A program made the position numbers and the translations under genes. 10,603 bases of DNA from JAEZFI01 sp044508215 (lineage in GTDB: Bacteria; Actinomycetota; Acidimicrobiia; Acidimicrobiales; Microtrichaceae): contig JBIQID010000110.1 in the NCBI GenBank assembly GCA_044508215.1, positions 1 to 10,603 of the forward strand, read 5' to 3'. The first letter of the stretch is position 1, and every line of letters starts with the position of its first letter. Of this stretch, positions 1 through 6,701 are shown piece after piece. Below the pieces are notes generated by a model. That model did not search any database. It was not told the origin of the DNA and saw only the letters and a program-made list of their open reading frames with translations.

Positions 1-884
1 CGGAGCTTGGAGAGCAGGCGCAGGATCTCGAGGTACAGCCACACGAGGGTGACCATGAGGCTGAACGCGCCGTACCACTCGAGGTAGGCGGGCGCACGGT
101 TCTGGGCGCCGCGCTCGATGAAGTCGAAGTCGATGATCAGGTTGAACGCTGCGACGAGCACGATCACCACGGAGATGCCGATCCCGAGCGGCGAGGACGA
201 GTGCCAGAAGCGGAGGTCCGCGCCGAACATGGAGGCGATCCAGCCCACCAGGTACATCGCTGCGATGCCCATCGTGGCGGCGATCACGCCCTTCACGAAC
301 CGGGGGGTCGCCCGCAGGATCCGCAGGCCGTAGAGGGCGAGCATGGCGAGGAACACGCCCGCCGTGGCGAGCAGCGCCTGCACGGCGATGCCTTCGCTCT
401 GCGAGTCGTAGAGGTGCGAGATCAGGCCCAGCACCACGCCCTCGGCGAAGGCGTAGGGGAGAGCGGTGAAGCGGGCGATGCGGGGCATGAACGCCGTGGC
501 GATCGCGAGGCCGAACCCGATGATGAGCGGCACCCACAGCCAGGCCGCGGAGGTGATCGACGCGGAGACGGCGTCGGGGTCGATGGCCGTGGGAGCGGGC
601 GTGGTGCTGACCTGGCGCCAGCCGAGCCAGGCGCCCACCGCGAGCACGGCCAGCATCAGGAACCCGACCGATGCGGTGCCGCCGATCGTCATGGCGCGCG
701 GCGCCGAGACCACGGGGCCACCGGGGGCGATGCTGCCGGGTTCGGGGGTGTACCACTGGGTGGGCGGCTGGCCGAGGGGCGGAGGGCTCCACGGCGCGGC
801 GGCGCCCGGTGCCGGCGGGGTGAGCGTCGTCTGCCCGCCCCGCTGGGGCTCGAACAGGCTCTCCTTGAACATCGGGTTCGACAT
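1..884 (-). CDS. Bax inhibitor-1/YccA family membrane protein (3' end cut off by the window)
   Basis: My translation of the minus strand gives 294 codons from ATG at 884, open to the window edge. Residues 1-60 are Pro/Gly-rich with no membrane segment. Seven hydrophobic segments follow, at about 67-89, 114-134, 141-158, 165-187, 197-219, 233-255 and 271-292. The late signature NLIIDFDFIERG (residues 248-259) and the tail LVWLYLEILRLLSKL are typical of the bacterial BI-1 branch, and place the missing end only a few residues beyond the edge. BI-1/TMBIM proteins are integral membrane proteins; the Bacillus homologue YetJ is a pH-sensitive calcium leak channel, and the acidic pair D252/D254 lies in the equivalent part of the protein. 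The physiological role here is unknown. GGAGGTG sits 5 nt before the ATG, a strong Shine-Dalgarno. The gene is divergent from the thioesterase gene. Family assignment is firm; function is inferred. Confidence 0.93.
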   Translation of the reverse strand, partial: MSNPMFKESLFEPQRGGQTTLTPPAPGAAAPWSPPPLGQPPTQWYTPEPGSIAPGGPVVSAPRAMTIGGTASVGFLMLAVLAVGAWLGWRQVSTTPAPTAIDPDAVSASITSAAWLWVPLIIGFGLAIATAFMPRIARFTALPYAFAEGVVLGLISHLYDSQSEGIAVQALLATAGVFLAMLALYGLRILRATPRFVKGVIAATMGIAAMYLVGWIASMFGADLRFWHSSSPLGIGISVVIVLVAAFNLIIDFDFIERGAQNRAPAYLEWYGAFSLMVTLVWLYLEILRLLSKL

Positions 885-918
885 CACGCACCTCCGGCCG
901 CCGGGTGGCGGTGGGGCC

Positions 919-928
919 AGGATAGGTG
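919..928. promoter_or_regulatory. Overlapping divergent -10 elements between the BI-1 and thioesterase genes
   Basis: The 10-bp block AGGATAGGTG reads TATCCT on the minus strand (924-919) and TAGGTG on the plus strand (923-928), so both hexamers share the same TA base pairs. Transcription would start about 7 nt beyond each box, giving leaders of roughly 27 nt for BI-1 and 37 nt for the thioesterase. Both genes do have a Shine-Dalgarno at the right place. I found no convincing -35 box on either side. This is inferred from sequence only. Confidence 0.4.
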
Positions 929-971
929 CGGGCTCGCCCGACCGGCCGCGCACCTGGGAGGATCGCTCGCC

Positions 972-1784
972 ATGAGCAGCTTCCTGACGGACACCGCGGT
1001 GGAGCGGATCGGCGGGCCCGCAGAGGTCGGCGTCGGCGAGCGCGCCACGTACCGGGCGCGGATCCACCGGTCCTGGTGGATCGTCATGGGCCCCAACGGT
1101 GGGTACGTCGCAGCGATCATCGCCCGCGCCGCCGTGGACGCGGTCGCGGACCCCGACCGGCGCCTGCACTCCATCACCCTCCACTACCTGCGACCCCCGG
1201 TCGAGGGTCCCTGCGAGGTCACCGTCGACGTGGAGCGCATCGGTCGGGGGCTCACCACGCTGACCCTGCGGATGCACCAGGAGGGGCGGCCGATCGTGGT
1301 CGGGCTCGCAGCCCTGGCGACCCGGCGCGACTCGGTGGAGATCGACCAGCTCGAACGACCGGTGGTGCCGTTCCCCGAGGACCTCCCCCCGCCCGCGCAC
1401 GCGCCGGGGATCGAGATGGCGCAGCACTTCGACAACCGGCCGGTCTTCGGGAACCGCCTCGGCGGTGAGGACCCGACCCACGTCGCTCGGACCGGTGGGT
1501 GGATGCGCTTCGCGGAAGAGACGCCCGTGGACGAGATCGCGCTGCTGGCGCTGGCGGACGCCTGGTGGCCGCCGCTGTTCGAGGTGATGGACGAACCGAT
1601 GGCGCTCCCCACCGTCGACCTCACGGTCCACATCCGCGCCCTTCCCGACGATCCCACCGACCACGTCCTCGGTGAGTTCACGTCGCCCTACGCGGCCGAC
1701 GGGTACACGATCGAGGACGGGCGTCTCTGGAGCCGGGGCGGGCGCCTCCTCGCCGAGAGCCGCCAGCTCGCCGTGCTGGTCTGA
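972..1784 (+). CDS. Acyl-CoA thioesterase family protein (double hotdog, TesB-like)
   Basis: This 270-residue protein shows the two-hotdog layout of TesB-type thioesterases, which hydrolyse acyl-CoA to free acid and CoA in the cytoplasm. The first hotdog (about 25-120) has GPNGGYVAAIIARA at 40-53, where the helix packs on the sheet, and ITLHYLRP at 68-75. The second (about 165-270) has LADAWWPPLF at 194-203, whose D196 is in the expected place for the family's catalytic Asp. It also has PTVDLTVHIR at 213-222 and the closing strands SRGGRLLAESRQLAVL. The open frame extends upstream to 201, but only because it runs opposite the BI-1 gene. ATG 972 is chosen because GGGAGGA (956-962) lies 10 nt before it and conserved sequence begins soon after. 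The substrate is unknown. The downstream PhoU/TrkA-C gene, 68 bp away, has its own possible promoter. Confidence 0.87.
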   Translation: MSSFLTDTAVERIGGPAEVGVGERATYRARIHRSWWIVMGPNGGYVAAIIARAAVDAVADPDRRLHSITLHYLRPPVEGPCEVTVDVERIGRGLTTLTLRMHQEGRPIVVGLAALATRRDSVEIDQLERPVVPFPEDLPPPAHAPGIEMAQHFDNRPVFGNRLGGEDPTHVARTGGWMRFAEETPVDEIALLALADAWWPPLFEVMDEPMALPTVDLTVHIRALPDDPTDHVLGEFTSPYAADGYTIEDGRLWSRGGRLLAESRQLAVLV

Positions 1785-1796
1785 GGGCCAGCCCGA

Positions 1797-1821
1797 GGGG
1801 CCGTACCTCGCGGTGGGCCCC
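1797..1821 (+). terminator. Possible stem-loop after the thioesterase gene
   Basis: GGGGCC (1797-1802) can pair with GGCCCC (1816-1821) across a 13-nt loop, 12 nt after the thioesterase stop codon. No T-run follows, so it is at best a GC-stem terminator of the kind proposed for high-GC bacteria. It may be chance in such GC-rich sequence. Confidence 0.2.
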
Positions 1822-1834
1822 GGGCGCAGCCGCC

Positions 1835-1840
1835 TATCCT
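1835..1840 (+). promoter_or_regulatory. Possible -10 box (TATCCT) for the PhoU/TrkA-C gene
   Basis: TATCCT lies 12 nt before ATG 1853. Transcription would begin near 1847-1848, giving a leader of about 5 nt with no Shine-Dalgarno, so the message would be nearly leaderless. No -35 match is seen 16-18 nt upstream. Confidence 0.4.
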
Positions 1841-1852
1841 GGGCAACGACAT

Positions 1853-3088
1853 ATGGACGAACGCCCTCGAAGTCTCAGGGTCATGCTCGCCGAGGCGAAG
1901 GACACCTCCGAGCTGATGACCGATCTGGCCTACGCCGCCGTGTACTTCAACGATCCGGGCATGGCGGAGGAGGTGGCCCAGCTCGAGGAGCGCCTCAACG
2001 ACCTCGTCCAGGACATGCGAGCGGTCTGCATCCTGGCGGTCCGCCGCCCCAAGGAAGCCGAGGCGATGGCCTCCGTGCTCGCGGTGATCTCGGCGATCGA
2101 GGGGATCGGCAACGCTGCGATCGACATCACCCGGATCGTGACCCACCGCCTCGGCATCCCGGCCGAGCTGATCGCGGATCTGTCGAACGCCGAGGAGGTG
2201 TCGCACCGGGTGTGGGTCCGGCAGGGCTCCCACCTGGCGCACCGCCCCTTGGCCGCCATGGAGCTTCCCGTTGCCACGGGGATGCGGGTCATGGCGGTGC
2301 GCCGGGATCGCTCGTGGATCACCGAGATCGACGGCGACCTCGTCATCCTCCCGAACGACGTCCTCTTCCTCCGGGGCTCGCCGGCAGGCATCACGCGGCT
2401 CCACGAGCTGGCCGCCGCGCCGCGCTGGGAGCCGCCGCAGTCGGCGCCTCCTGACGCGATCACCGACCTCGACCGTGCGGTGAGCGTGCTGGTCGAGATG
2501 AAGAACATGTCCGAGGCGGCGGTGGGGCTCGCCTACTCGGCGCTCACGCTGCGGGACCACGGCCTCGCCGCGGAGGTCGGTCACCTCGCCGACCGGCTGG
2601 CCGAGATGCGCGACCACCTGCAGCTGTGGGTGCTCCGTGCCGGTGCCCACGACGTGGACCCGTCGCCGCTCCGGGGCCTGCTGCAGCTGTCGCACGCCGC
2701 CGAGACGGTGGGCAGCCAGGCCAACCAGATGGTGTGGCTGCTCGAGGAGGACCTCGACATGCACCCGATCCTCGCCATCGCCCTCGGCGAGGCGGACGTG
2801 GTCGTCATGCGGGTGCCGGTGGCGGAGGGCTCGATGGCCGACGGCTCGACGATCGGCCAGATGCAGCTCGACATCGAACCGGGCTTCGTGGTGCTGGCGA
2901 TCCGTCGCGGGGGTCGCTACCTCTACCGCCCACGCAGCTACGTGTCGTTCGAAGCTGGCGACGAGCTGATCGCCACGGGCCCGAACGAGGGTCGCCCCCG
3001 ACTCGCCGAGCTGTGCGGGTGGAAGCTCGTGGAGGACGAGGACGACCACGAGGTCGACCTGATCCCGCTCGTGTCGGCGGCGGGGTGA
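1853..3088 (+). CDS. Duplicated PhoU/TrkA-C (RCK_C) domain protein
   Basis: The 411-residue soluble protein is an internal tandem duplication of a PhoU-like helical domain followed by a TrkA-C (RCK_C) ligand-binding domain. The order is PhoU at about 8-99, TrkA-C at about 110-187, PhoU at about 207-303 and TrkA-C at about 309-390. The repeats can be aligned by eye: AEAKDTSELMTDLAYAAV (13-30) with VEMKNMSEAAVGLAYSAL (214-231), and AEEVAQLEERLNDL with AAEVGHLADRLAEM. Each TrkA-C part has the usual ending (ILPNDVLFLRG; FEAGDELIATG). Proteins of this architecture (COG3273 type) are thought to be cytoplasmic regulatory subunits of ion transport, often near MgtE or potassium channel genes. TrkA-C domains bind small ligands such as nucleotides in related systems. 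No transporter or membrane segment is seen here, so the partner is unknown. The mca gene begins 58 bp downstream. Confidence 0.85.
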   Translation: MDERPRSLRVMLAEAKDTSELMTDLAYAAVYFNDPGMAEEVAQLEERLNDLVQDMRAVCILAVRRPKEAEAMASVLAVISAIEGIGNAAIDITRIVTHRLGIPAELIADLSNAEEVSHRVWVRQGSHLAHRPLAAMELPVATGMRVMAVRRDRSWITEIDGDLVILPNDVLFLRGSPAGITRLHELAAAPRWEPPQSAPPDAITDLDRAVSVLVEMKNMSEAAVGLAYSALTLRDHGLAAEVGHLADRLAEMRDHLQLWVLRAGAHDVDPSPLRGLLQLSHAAETVGSQANQMVWLLEEDLDMHPILAIALGEADVVVMRVPVAEGSMADGSTIGQMQLDIEPGFVVLAIRRGGRYLYRPRSYVSFEAGDELIATGPNEGRPRLAELCGWKLVEDEDDHEVDLIPLVSAAG

Positions 3089-3146
3089 GCCACCACGGAT
3101 CGCCACGTGGAACAGCCGGTGCACGTTCTCCGTTGAGGTCGAAGCG

Positions 3147-3998
3147 ATGAGTGACCTGCGCCTGCTGGCCGTCCACGCCCACCCCGACGACGAGGCGTCG
3201 AAGGGTGCGTCGCTCGTGGCCCGCTACCGGGCGGAGGGGATCGGCGCCACGCTCGTGTGCTGCACCGGCGGCGAGTGCGGCGAGGTGCTGAACCCCGCGC
3301 TGGACCGTCCCGAGGTGGTGGCCGACCTGCCGGCGGTTCGGCTGGCCGAGCTGGCGGCCTCGGTCGAGATCATCGGCTTCGACCGCGTCGAGATGCTGGG
3401 CTACCTCGACTCGGGCATGCCTGACATGCCGGAGAACGCCGACCCACGGAACTTCTGGAACGCGCCGATCGAGGAGTCCACCGAGCGGCTGGTGCGGATC
3501 ATCCGCCGGGACCGCCCGCAGGTGATCATCACCTACTCCGACGACCAGGGCCACTACCCGCATCCGGACCACCTGCGGGTCCACGACATCTCGGTCCTGG
3601 CCTTCGACCGGGCCGGCGATCCGTCGTGGTACCCGGAGGCGGGGGAGCCGTACCAGCCCGCGAAGCTCTACTACAGCGTGTGGTCGAAGGGCCGGGTGCT
3701 GGCCCACCACGACAAGATGCTCGAGCTGGGCATCGAGTCGCCGTTCCCGAAGGACTGGCTGGAGCGGGCCGACCAGGACCACCGGATCACCACGCGGGTC
3801 GACGTGTCCGAGTTCCACGAGGTGCGGACGAACGCCCTGCTCGCGCACGCCACGCAGGTCGACCCCGAGTCGCCCTTCTGGTTCGCCCTCTCGTCGGAGG
3901 TGCAGGCCGAGGTGTACCCGTGGGACGACTACATCCTGGCGAAGTCGCACGTGCCCACCGAGGTGCCGGAGGACGACCTCTTCGCGGGGTTGCGTTGA
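3147..3998 (+). CDS. mca: Mycothiol S-conjugate amidase Mca (PIG-L/LmbE family)
   Basis: Mca is a cytoplasmic zinc amidase that splits mycothiol S-conjugates into a mercapturic acid, which is exported, and glucosaminyl-inositol, which is recycled to mycothiol. The 283-residue length matches the mycobacterial enzyme. The N-terminal AHPDDE motif (11-16) supplies zinc ligands H12 and D15 and the presumed general base D14. HPDH (139-142) supplies the third ligand, H142. Features that favour Mca over the related deacetylase MshB are MSDLRLLAVHAHPDDEASKG at the start, GGECGEVLNPALD (41-53), PAKLYY (171-176), LLAHATQVDP (231-240), DDYILAKS (260-267) and the ending EDDLFAGL. The ATG has a TGAGG ribosome site 8 nt upstream. 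It could be co-transcribed with the preceding gene. Its presence is the strongest actinobacterial marker in the window. Some Mca/MshB cross-activity is known, so residual MshB activity is possible. Confidence 0.93.
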   Translation: MSDLRLLAVHAHPDDEASKGASLVARYRAEGIGATLVCCTGGECGEVLNPALDRPEVVADLPAVRLAELAASVEIIGFDRVEMLGYLDSGMPDMPENADPRNFWNAPIEESTERLVRIIRRDRPQVIITYSDDQGHYPHPDHLRVHDISVLAFDRAGDPSWYPEAGEPYQPAKLYYSVWSKGRVLAHHDKMLELGIESPFPKDWLERADQDHRITTRVDVSEFHEVRTNALLAHATQVDPESPFWFALSSEVQAEVYPWDDYILAKSHVPTEVPEDDLFAGLR

Positions 3999-4044
3999 CG
4001 GCGGCTCGTGAAACCGTGGTCGGTCCGGGCAGGTCGGTCGCCGA

Positions 4045-4050
4045 TAGGTT
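4045..4050 (+). promoter_or_regulatory. -10 box (TAGGTT) placed for a leaderless start at GTG 4057
   Basis: TAGGTT ends exactly 6 nt before the GTG start of the YdjC-type deacetylase gene. There is no Shine-Dalgarno between box and start, and transcription would begin on the start codon itself. The same box with the same spacing occurs before the amidase gene at 9313. No -35 match is visible. Confidence 0.55.
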
Positions 4051-4056
4051 GGCGGC

Positions 4057-4890
4057 GTGACCGAGCTCGCCCGGCGCCTGGGCTTCTCCGACGACGACCG
4101 CGTCGTGATCGTGAACTGCGACGACCTGGGGATGTCGCAGGCCTCGAACGAGGGCGTGTACCGGGCGCTGCGGAACGGCTGGGCGACCTCAGCGTCGCTG
4201 ATGGTGCCGTGCCCGTGGTCCCGTGACGCCGCGGCGGAGTACCGGGGCGAAGACGTCGGGGTGCACCTCACGTTGAACGCCGAGTACGACGTGTACCGCT
4301 GGGGGGCGATCACGCGTGCCCCGTCGCTGCACGACGGCGACGGCGGCTTCCCCCGCACGCTCTCCGACCTGTGGGACCACGCCGACCTCGACGAGGTGCG
4401 GCGCGAGTGCCGGGCCCAGATCGAGCGGGCCGTGCTGTGGGGGTTCGACGTGACCCACCTCGACAGCCACATGGGGGCGCTGCAGATGCGCCCCGAGTTC
4501 TTCGACGTGTACCTGGACCTCGCAGTGGACTTCGGGCTCCCGCTGCGGATGGCGGGTGCCTCGGCCCACCGGTTGGTCGGGTTCCCGTTCCGGGACCTCG
4601 CTGCCGAGGAGGGCGTGGTCTTCCCCGACCACTTCGCCTACGTGGGCGGAGTGGGGTCGCGGAAGGTGATCGAGCGGGTGGTCCTCGACCTGCGGCCCGG
4701 TGTGACCGAGCTGTACGTGCACCCGGGCGTGGACACGCCCGAGCTGCGGGCGATCGGCACCGACTGGGCCGCACGGGTGGACGACCTCGACCTCGTCACG
4801 TCCCCTCACGGGGTGAAGGCGATGCTCGACCGCGCCGGCGCGCACCTCATCGGTTGGCGACCGCTGCTGGCAGCACAGCGCGCCGGCTGA
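4057..4890 (+). CDS. YdjC/ChbG/HpnK-family carbohydrate deacetylase
   Basis: The 277-residue protein has the YdjC fold signature: VIVNCDDLGMSQASNEG near the N-terminus (metal-binding D22/D23), VGVHLTLN (H70 at 67-74), VTHLDSHMG (H134 and H138) and ELYVHPG (H222). This is the full metal-site set of the ChbG/HpnK family, which removes acetyl groups from N-acetylglucosamine-containing molecules (diacetylchitobiose in ChbG, an N-acetylglucosaminyl hopanoid in HpnK). It is cytoplasmic, with no signal peptide. The actual substrate is unknown. GTG 4057 is chosen because the catalytic motif begins 20 residues later and a TAGGTT box ends 6 nt before it; no ribosome site is present. It lies 58 bp after mca on the same strand, and both enzymes are metal-dependent deacylases of amino-sugar compounds. 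It converges with the nuclease gene, 27 bp away. Confidence 0.87.
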   Translation: MTELARRLGFSDDDRVVIVNCDDLGMSQASNEGVYRALRNGWATSASLMVPCPWSRDAAAEYRGEDVGVHLTLNAEYDVYRWGAITRAPSLHDGDGGFPRTLSDLWDHADLDEVRRECRAQIERAVLWGFDVTHLDSHMGALQMRPEFFDVYLDLAVDFGLPLRMAGASAHRLVGFPFRDLAAEEGVVFPDHFAYVGGVGSRKVIERVVLDLRPGVTELYVHPGVDTPELRAIGTDWAARVDDLDLVTSPHGVKAMLDRAGAHLIGWRPLLAAQRAG

Positions 4891-4903
4891 ACGCCTCACC
4901 GGC

Positions 4904-4917
4904 GCTCGAGGGCGAGC
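4904..4917. terminator. Possible two-way terminator hairpin in the convergent gap
   Basis: GCTCG (4904-4908) pairs with CGAGC (4913-4917) over a 4-nt loop. The hairpin fills half of the 27-bp gap between the stop codons of two convergent genes. The symmetry would serve both strands. The stem is only 5 bp and has no T-run, so support is weak. Confidence 0.27.
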
Positions 4918-5535
4918 TCATGCGGGCTGGTCCCGGCACGCGCTCCAGAGGCCGGCGCCACGCTCCCGTGCCTGCGTCTCCGCCTCGTCGAACCGGGCCT
5001 GCAGGGCGGTGTTCGGCGGGTACGGCGACGAGGTGGCGAAGCCCTCGGTGACCAGCGCCAGGTTCACGAAGTGCCCGTCCGACGCCCGGTAGAGGTAGGC
5101 GAGCAAGCGGTCGTACCGGTCACGCACCTCGGCGTCGCGGACGAGCCGTATGCGGGTCCCCGGGGGGAGCAGGCGCGACGTGGCGTCGGACGCCTCGGCG
5201 CCGAAGCACTCGGCCGGTCGGCGAGGGTCCACCGTCTCGGGTGTGTCGATGCCGATCAGCCGCACGGGCTGCTCGGCTCCGTCGAGGCGTACCACCACCG
5301 TGTCGCCGTCGACGACGCGGACGACCACGGAGTTCGCCTCGAGCACGTCGTTGGTCGCTCGGTCGCCACCCGTTCGGCAACCGACGAGCGCGCACAGGGC
5401 GATCAGTAGCCCCAGCAGTGCTACCAGCGGTGCTGTTCGGCCCTGGAGGGCCGGCCGTGCGTCAGATGCGCTGGATGATGGTCCCCGTGCCGAGGCCGCC
5501 GCCGCAGCACATCGAGACGAGCGCGTTCGTCCCAC
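4918..5535 (-). CDS. Thermonuclease-like (SNase domain) lipoprotein
   Basis: The 205-residue protein has a staphylococcal-nuclease domain at about 68-200, predicted to cut DNA and RNA with calcium. All key residues are present: VVDGDTV (D78, equivalent to SNase D21), VRLIGIDTPE (R92, D97, T98, E100, equivalent to R35, D40, T41, E43) and YDRLLAYLY (R143, equivalent to R87). A hydrophobic segment (36-51) ends in the lipobox LVGC with C53, so the mature enzyme is probably a lipid-anchored protein outside the membrane. Start choice: there is no in-frame ATG, GTG or TTG between the thiolase stop and the lipobox. The only canonical start is GTG 5535, 74 nt inside the thiolase gene, with GGAG (5546-5543) 7 nt before it. 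This gives an unusually long, Arg-rich region before the signal. A CTG start nearer the signal is the alternative. It is probably expressed with the thiolase gene. Confidence 0.85.
   Translation of the reverse strand: MGRTRSSRCAAAAASARGPSSSASDARPALQGRTAPLVALLGLLIALCALVGCRTGGDRATNDVLEANSVVVRVVDGDTVVVRLDGAEQPVRLIGIDTPETVDPRRPAECFGAEASDATSRLLPPGTRIRLVRDAEVRDRYDRLLAYLYRASDGHFVNLALVTEGFATSSPYPPNTALQARFDEAETQARERGAGLWSACRDQPA
5438..5453 (-). terminator. Stem-loop just after the thiolase stop, inside the nuclease gene
   Basis: CGGCCC and GGGCCG form a perfect 6-bp stem around a 4-nt loop, beginning about 8 nt after the thiolase stop codon and lying in the pre-signal part of the nuclease reading frame. 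It could attenuate transcription or affect translation of the nuclease. No T-run follows, and chance cannot be excluded. Confidence 0.28.
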
Positions 5536-6661
5536 CGGTCCGCTCCAGTTCGTGGACTGCCTTGGTCACGAGGAAGGCACCGGTGCCTCCGAGCGGATGG
5601 CCGAGCGCGATGGCTCCGCCGTTGGGGTTGGTGCGGTCGAGGTCGGCGCCGGTCTCGCGGGCCCATGCGAGCACCACCGACGCGAAGGCCTCGTTGATCT
5701 CGAAGAGGTCGAAGTCGTCGATCCCCATGCCCGTGCGGGACAGCATGTGCCCGGTGGCGTCGATCGGTCCGGTGAGCATGAGCACCGGGTCGACCCCCAC
5801 CAGGCACGTGTCCACGACGCGGGCCCTCGGCCGTGCACCCAGCTGCTCGGCGCGCTCGGCCGACATCAGGAGCACGGCGGCCGCGCCGTCGGAGATCTGC
5901 GACGACGACCCAGCGGTGTGGACGCCGTCCTCACGAGCCACCGGCTTGAGGCCCGACAGCGCTTCGAGCGTGGTGTCGCGCAGGCCCTCGTCGCGCTCGA
6001 CGCGGTGCGTGGTGCCAGTGGGCTTTCCGTCGTCGTCGACGTCGGGAGCGTCGACGGGCAGCACCTGGCTGCCGAAGCGGTCCTCTGCCCACGCAGCAGC
6101 GGCCAGCTGCTGGGAGCGGAGGGCGAACTGGTCGGTGTCGTCACGGGTGACGCCCCACTTCTCGGCGATCCGCTCGGCGCCTTCGAACTGCGACGTGAAC
6201 TCCCAGCGGGAGAAGTAGCTCTTCGGGATCGGCACGCCCAGGCCGAGCTTCTTCGACGAGTTGGAGCCGATCGGGATGCGGCTCATCGACTCGACGCCGC
6301 AGGCCACCGCCACGTCGACCACGCCGGCCCTGATGAGCGCGGTGGCGAGGTTCACGGCCTGCTGGGAGGACCCGCACTGGGTGTCGACCGTGGTGGCGGC
6401 GACCGACTCGGGCAGTCCTGCAGCCAGCCACGCGGTGCGGCCGATGTCGAAGGACTGCTCGCCCACCTGGCTGACGCAGCCCGTGGTGACCTGGCCGACC
6501 GCTGCAGGGTCGACGTCGGCCCGTGCCAGCACCTCGCGCTGGACGAGGCCCAAGAGGTCGGCTGGGTGGACGGTGGACAGGCCGCCGTTGCGCCGCCCGA
6601 TGGGCGTGCGGACGGCCTCGATGATCACGACGTCCGAGCTGGGGTTCGAGGTGGCTGCCAT
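5462..6661 (-). CDS. Acetyl-CoA C-acyltransferase (thiolase), FadA5-like
   Basis: The enzyme cleaves 3-ketoacyl-CoA with CoA to give acetyl-CoA and a shortened acyl-CoA, or runs the reverse condensation. The 399-residue sequence has the nucleophile C96 in QCGSSQQA, the NEAF motif (323-326), GHP with H355, and the second catalytic Cys C385 in SMCCGGGLGTG. From memory it resembles mycobacterial FadA5, the thiolase of cholesterol side-chain degradation: IGRRNGGLS, VGEQS, VACGVESMSR, FEGAERIAEKWG, GLRDTTLEAL, HTAGSSSQISDGAAA, INEAFASVVLAWAR and GTGTIIQRI all have close counterparts there. Steroid use is not proven; no other steroid gene is in the window and FadA5-like thiolases serve other branched acyl-CoAs. 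Residues C385-C386 give two adjacent cysteines, of which the first fits the catalytic position. ATG 6661 has a TAGAGT box ending 6 nt upstream and no ribosome site, suggesting a leaderless message. Confidence 0.92.
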   Translation of the reverse strand: MAATSNPSSDVVIIEAVRTPIGRRNGGLSTVHPADLLGLVQREVLARADVDPAAVGQVTTGCVSQVGEQSFDIGRTAWLAAGLPESVAATTVDTQCGSSQQAVNLATALIRAGVVDVAVACGVESMSRIPIGSNSSKKLGLGVPIPKSYFSRWEFTSQFEGAERIAEKWGVTRDDTDQFALRSQQLAAAAWAEDRFGSQVLPVDAPDVDDDGKPTGTTHRVERDEGLRDTTLEALSGLKPVAREDGVHTAGSSSQISDGAAAVLLMSAERAEQLGARPRARVVDTCLVGVDPVLMLTGPIDATGHMLSRTGMGIDDFDLFEINEAFASVVLAWARETGADLDRTNPNGGAIALGHPLGGTGAFLVTKAVHELERTGGTNALVSMCCGGGLGTGTIIQRI

Positions 6662-6667
6662 GGCGTC

Positions 6668-6673
6668 ACTCTA
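6668..6673 (-). promoter_or_regulatory. -10 box (TAGAGT) placed for a leaderless start at ATG 6661
   Basis: On the minus strand TAGAGT ends 6 nt before the thiolase ATG, within the 40-bp gap behind the small upstream gene. No Shine-Dalgarno is present. Spacing equals that of the TAGGTT boxes before GTG 4057 and ATG 9313. No -35 match is visible. Confidence 0.5.
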
Positions 6674-6701
6674 CGGCCGGTGCGGCGCAGCGGAGACGGG
6701 G

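Noticed and set aside
201..971. Long plus-strand frame upstream of the thioesterase start, as an N-terminal extension
   Set aside because: It is the antisense of the BI-1 gene, is full of Arg, Gly, His and Glu with no domain character, and the thioesterase has a good ribosome site at ATG 972.
1688..3124. 478-codon minus-strand frame opposite the PhoU/TrkA-C gene
   Set aside because: It is a shadow rich in Arg and His; the opposite strand encodes an internally duplicated protein with two coherent domain pairs.
3089..3146. CCACG...CGTGG and ACGTG...CACGT inverted repeats between the PhoU/TrkA-C and mca genes
   Set aside because: Both are only 5-bp stems with loops of 8-12 nt and are mutually exclusive; no more than chance in GC-rich DNA.
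3995..4050. TTGACG at 3995-4000 as the -35 box for the TAGGTT box at 4045
   Set aside because: The spacing is 44 nt, far from 16-18, and the hexamer overlaps the mca stop codon.
2805..4472. 555-codon minus-strand frame opposite the PhoU/TrkA-C, mca and deacetylase genes
   Set aside because: It covers three genes with clear family motifs on the other strand and is low-complexity; long antisense frames are expected at this GC content.
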